Part shown: positions 62,160 to 64,000 of the stretch, piece by piece
How positions within the stretch are numbered: position 1 is the stretch's first letter
How the letters are laid out: each line of letters starts with the position of its first letter
Source of the DNA: Streptomyces sp. HUAS CB01
Lineage (GTDB): Bacteria > Actinomycetota > Actinomycetes > Streptomycetales > Streptomycetaceae
Direction of reading: 5' to 3'
Assembly: GCF_030406905.1 (NCBI RefSeq)
Contig: NZ_CP129137.1
Location: 6,603,501 to 6,667,500, forward strand
Length of the DNA: 64,000 bases
Notes under the pieces: model-generated
Databases searched by the model: none
Told to the model about the DNA's origin: nothing
What the model saw: only the letters and a program-made list of their open reading frames with translations
Made by a program: the position numbers and the translations under genes

Positions 62160-64000
62160 ATGAACCGCTGGGTCGGCATCGTGTCGCTGCGCGAGACCGC
62201 GCCACCGACACCCGTGCACCGCATCGCGCTCGCCATCGATGCCGCGCGGAACCGGACGTCGTACCAGCTGGCCGGTCAGACGGTGCCGTACGCGCGGATG
62301 CGGTCGGCGCTGCGCACGCTCGGTCAGGAACACGCGCGCCATCACGAGTGGGAGCGGTACGCGTACTGCGTCGACCTGGCCGGCGACTTCTTCGACGGCG
62401 GCCACCCCCCGACAGGACTGCCCTCCTGGCTCACCAACGAACTCAAGAACCTCCTGGACGGCAGGTTCGGCACACCGCCGACCGGCGGGCGGAGCGTGCA
62501 GGCGGCCCCTCGGTGCACCGACTCGCGTCCTGCCCACCAGCGCTCGGCGTCCACCCGCCGGGGCCGGACCACACCCCCCGAAGCCGCCCGCCCGTCCCGG
62601 CCCGCGAGGTCGGCCCCGCCCGTGACCGGACAGCGTCCGTCGCCCGAGCCGGTCCGGCCCTACTCCCGCGCCGAACGGCGGCTCGACGTCCGCGACGTCA
62701 CGAACCCGGCACTGTGCGAGCCGCCCGTGTCGCTGGTGGGCACGTACGGGCAAGAGGTCCGCGAGGTCGTGGGGAAGGCCGTGCGCGGAAGGGATGCCGG
62801 CCCCGAGGTCACCGCCTGGCTCGGCCTGGCCGCCGAACACCGCAGTCATCTCTACGAGAGCCACCACGCCGCCCAGGTCACACCGCACGTGCTCGGCCTG
62901 CTCGACCGGCTCGGCGCCACCACGCTCGACGTGATTCTTCTCGACGCCTACGCGCGATGGGCGACCCCTCGGAAGGCGGGCGAACAGTCGAGTGAACACG
63001 CCCGGCGTCGTGCCGCCGCCGACCTTGCGCTCGGCGCGTGGGCTGCCAAGCAGGGGCTGGTGCGCATGGGCGCGGGGGAGGCGCAGCAGCCCGCCCGGTC
63101 CGTCTTCGAAGGAGTGGCCCGGCAGATCCTCGGCGTGCTCAGCCTCTGGGGCGAGCACGAGGTCGCCCGGCGGCTGGTCGCCTCCGTGTGGCCCGACCTC
63201 GACCGCCCATCCGCGGAGACGGGTGCCGATCCCGTCACTCTGGCGCATACGGCCTTCCACAAGGAAGGACTGACCTACGAATACGACGAGGAGGGTCCGG
63301 ACCACCGCAAGGTCTTCCACGCCGCCGTCCGCACCGGAACCGGCCGCAGGGCGGAAGGCAGCGGCCAGTCCAAGAAGGCGGCGCGGGCTGCGGCGGCACG
63401 AGCACTGCTCGATGCATACCCGCAGGTGGCCGCGGCGGCGGGCGCCGAGCGGAAGGCGGCACCCGCGACCCTGCCGGCCGCGTCGCCGCTGCCGTACGCG
63501 CAGCCGGGCAACCGGCACCGGGACGCCGTGAGCGACCTGGCGGCCATGTTCGAGCTCGGGCACCGTGCGGACGGGCTCCTTGCCCAGGCCCTCACACATG
63601 CCTCCTGGGTCCACGAGAACCCGGCAGCGGCGACCGCCGCCCGCCAGCGCGACAACCATCTCCTCGCCCACCACGGCTCGCACGTGCTGGACTACCTCGC
63701 CGCCCACGTCCGCGTCCACCAGGCCCTCGCGCACGGCCTCACCCCCGACGAGGACGAGGCGCGCATCCTCACCGCATCTGACGACGACACCGCCCGGCTC
63801 GGTGCGACCCTCCAGCTCGCGGAAGGGCTGCTGACGAGCCGCGGTGAGAGCGGACAAGGCCGCACAGCGGTGTCGGACGCCGCCCAGGCAGTCGTCGCCG
63901 CGGCCTGGCGCGTCCACGGGCCTCGGCTGCTTGGGCGCCGGCCCGCCGTCCTCGACGACTGGCTCTCCGGCCTGGAACACCAGCACGACCCGGTGACCGT
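62160..64000 (+). CDS. dsRNA-binding-motif protein with degenerate RNase III-like domain, 3' end outside window
   Basis: The frame from ATG 62160 (after GGGGGAGGG) is open to the last base, giving at least 613 residues. Visible order: N-terminal region MNRWVGIVSLRE... (about 1-105), a Pro/Arg-rich linker (about 106-175), a helical region (about 176-345), a double-stranded RNA binding motif (about 356-420: LAHTAFHKEGLTYEYDEEGP, then HRKVFHAAV and GSGQSKKAARAAAARALL) and an RNase III-like helical domain (about 450-585: LLAQALTHASWVHENPA, then NHLLAHHGSHVLDYLAAHV). In active RNase III the latter helix reads ERLEFLGDAVL with catalytic Glu and Asp; here these positions are not acidic. So it is probably a non-cleaving RNase III-fold dsRNA-binding protein. 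Confidence 0.78.
   Translation, partial: MNRWVGIVSLRETAPPTPVHRIALAIDAARNRTSYQLAGQTVPYARMRSALRTLGQEHARHHEWERYAYCVDLAGDFFDGGHPPTGLPSWLTNELKNLLDGRFGTPPTGGRSVQAAPRCTDSRPAHQRSASTRRGRTTPPEAARPSRPARSAPPVTGQRPSPEPVRPYSRAERRLDVRDVTNPALCEPPVSLVGTYGQEVREVVGKAVRGRDAGPEVTAWLGLAAEHRSHLYESHHAAQVTPHVLGLLDRLGATTLDVILLDAYARWATPRKAGEQSSEHARRRAAADLALGAWAAKQGLVRMGAGEAQQPARSVFEGVARQILGVLSLWGEHEVARRLVASVWPDLDRPSAETGADPVTLAHTAFHKEGLTYEYDEEGPDHRKVFHAAVRTGTGRRAEGSGQSKKAARAAAARALLDAYPQVAAAAGAERKAAPATLPAASPLPYAQPGNRHRDAVSDLAAMFELGHRADGLLAQALTHASWVHENPAAATAARQRDNHLLAHHGSHVLDYLAAHVRVHQALAHGLTPDEDEARILTASDDDTARLGATLQLAEGLLTSRGESGQGRTAVSDAAQAVVAAAWRVHGPRLLGRRPAVLDDWLSGLEHQHDPVT

Noticed and set aside
61755..62995. Plus-strand frames 61755-61991 and 61919-62995
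   Set aside because: Arg-rich readings that conflict with the better supported gene starting at 62160 in another frame.
35602..64000. Second copy of the tRNA-Leu 3' end (right attachment site)
   Set aside because: None noticed by eye; a computed search is needed before concluding that it is absent.
1..64000. CRISPR array or rRNA genes
   Set aside because: No regularly spaced identical repeats and no rRNA-like sequence seen.

Overview
The window is a stretch of a high-GC actinomycete chromosome, almost certainly Streptomyces or a close relative. Signs of this are the very strong G/C preference at third codon positions, GTG starts, ATGA gene overlaps, ROK, SpoIIE-phosphatase and SARP/BTAD-type regulators, and mycelial-type Tad pilus genes. 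No species call is made.

Region 1 (1-2916) holds the 3' part of a multidomain PAS/GAF/SpoIIE phosphatase and a small ABM-like protein. Region 2 (3119-10514) is a sugar-uptake operon: ROK regulator, ABC ATPase, permease and Tat-lipoprotein binding protein, then a Gfo/Idh/MocA oxidoreductase and a TIM-barrel isomerase. A 1237-residue secreted protein follows at 10805 (sugar dehydrogenase, PKD, CBM6, ThuA and DUF1080 domains). The ROK gene and this gene share a promoter-proximal motif, so I infer one regulon acting on oxidised (3-keto) sugars.

Region 3 (14611-23364) is a tightly overlapping operon that I recognise as an Ebo-type cluster: an inositol-phosphate-synthase-like cyclase, an EboC-type UbiA prenyltransferase with an unusual long disordered N-terminal part, a TIM-barrel protein, EboA, EboB (TatD-like), EboE, EboF (alkaline-phosphatase superfamily) and a Tat-exported TIM-barrel protein. 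Region 4 (23376-33897) is an oxalate catabolism cluster: OFA-type antiporter, ADP-forming acyl-CoA synthetase, formyl-CoA transferase and oxalyl-CoA decarboxylase. These are divergent from a second SucCD pair and an aldehyde dehydrogenase, with a perfect CATACAGT-N8-ACTGTATG palindrome in the divergent promoter region.

Region 5 (33997-37293) contains a DUF2254 membrane protein, tRNA-Leu(GAG), and a serine recombinase whose last codons lie inside the tRNA, the classic junction of an integrated element. Region 6 (37837-44586) is an accessory island dense in nucleotide-processing enzymes: HD hydrolase, NUDIX, XRE/DUF5919 regulator, HAD phosphatase, radical SAM enzyme, P-loop kinase, methyltransferase, CYTH enzyme and nucleotidyltransferase. 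I do not recognise it as any characterised pathway, and it is one of the two best candidates for a new system.

Region 7 (45144-56345) has an RsbW-like ATP-binding protein, a lipoprotein and a Tad/Flp pilus locus (SAF/CpaB, TadZ, TadA, TadB, TadC, Flp, three TadE/G-like pseudopilins) ending in a membrane LysM-SARP/BTAD fusion. Region 8 (56609-64000) is a mobile-element nest. An IS21-family element (56982-60268, TGT...ACA ends, imperfect terminal inverted repeats, 5-bp target duplication CCAGC) has inserted into an older IS5-family transposase, and joining the two flanks restores that reading frame. Besides istA and istB it carries a third, unrecognised gene behind a palindromic repeat. Next come a PD-(D/E)XK-like nuclease gene and, running off the right edge, a long gene (62160-64000+) with a dsRNA-binding motif followed by an RNase III-like fold that seems to lack the catalytic acidic residues; this is the second candidate for a new system.
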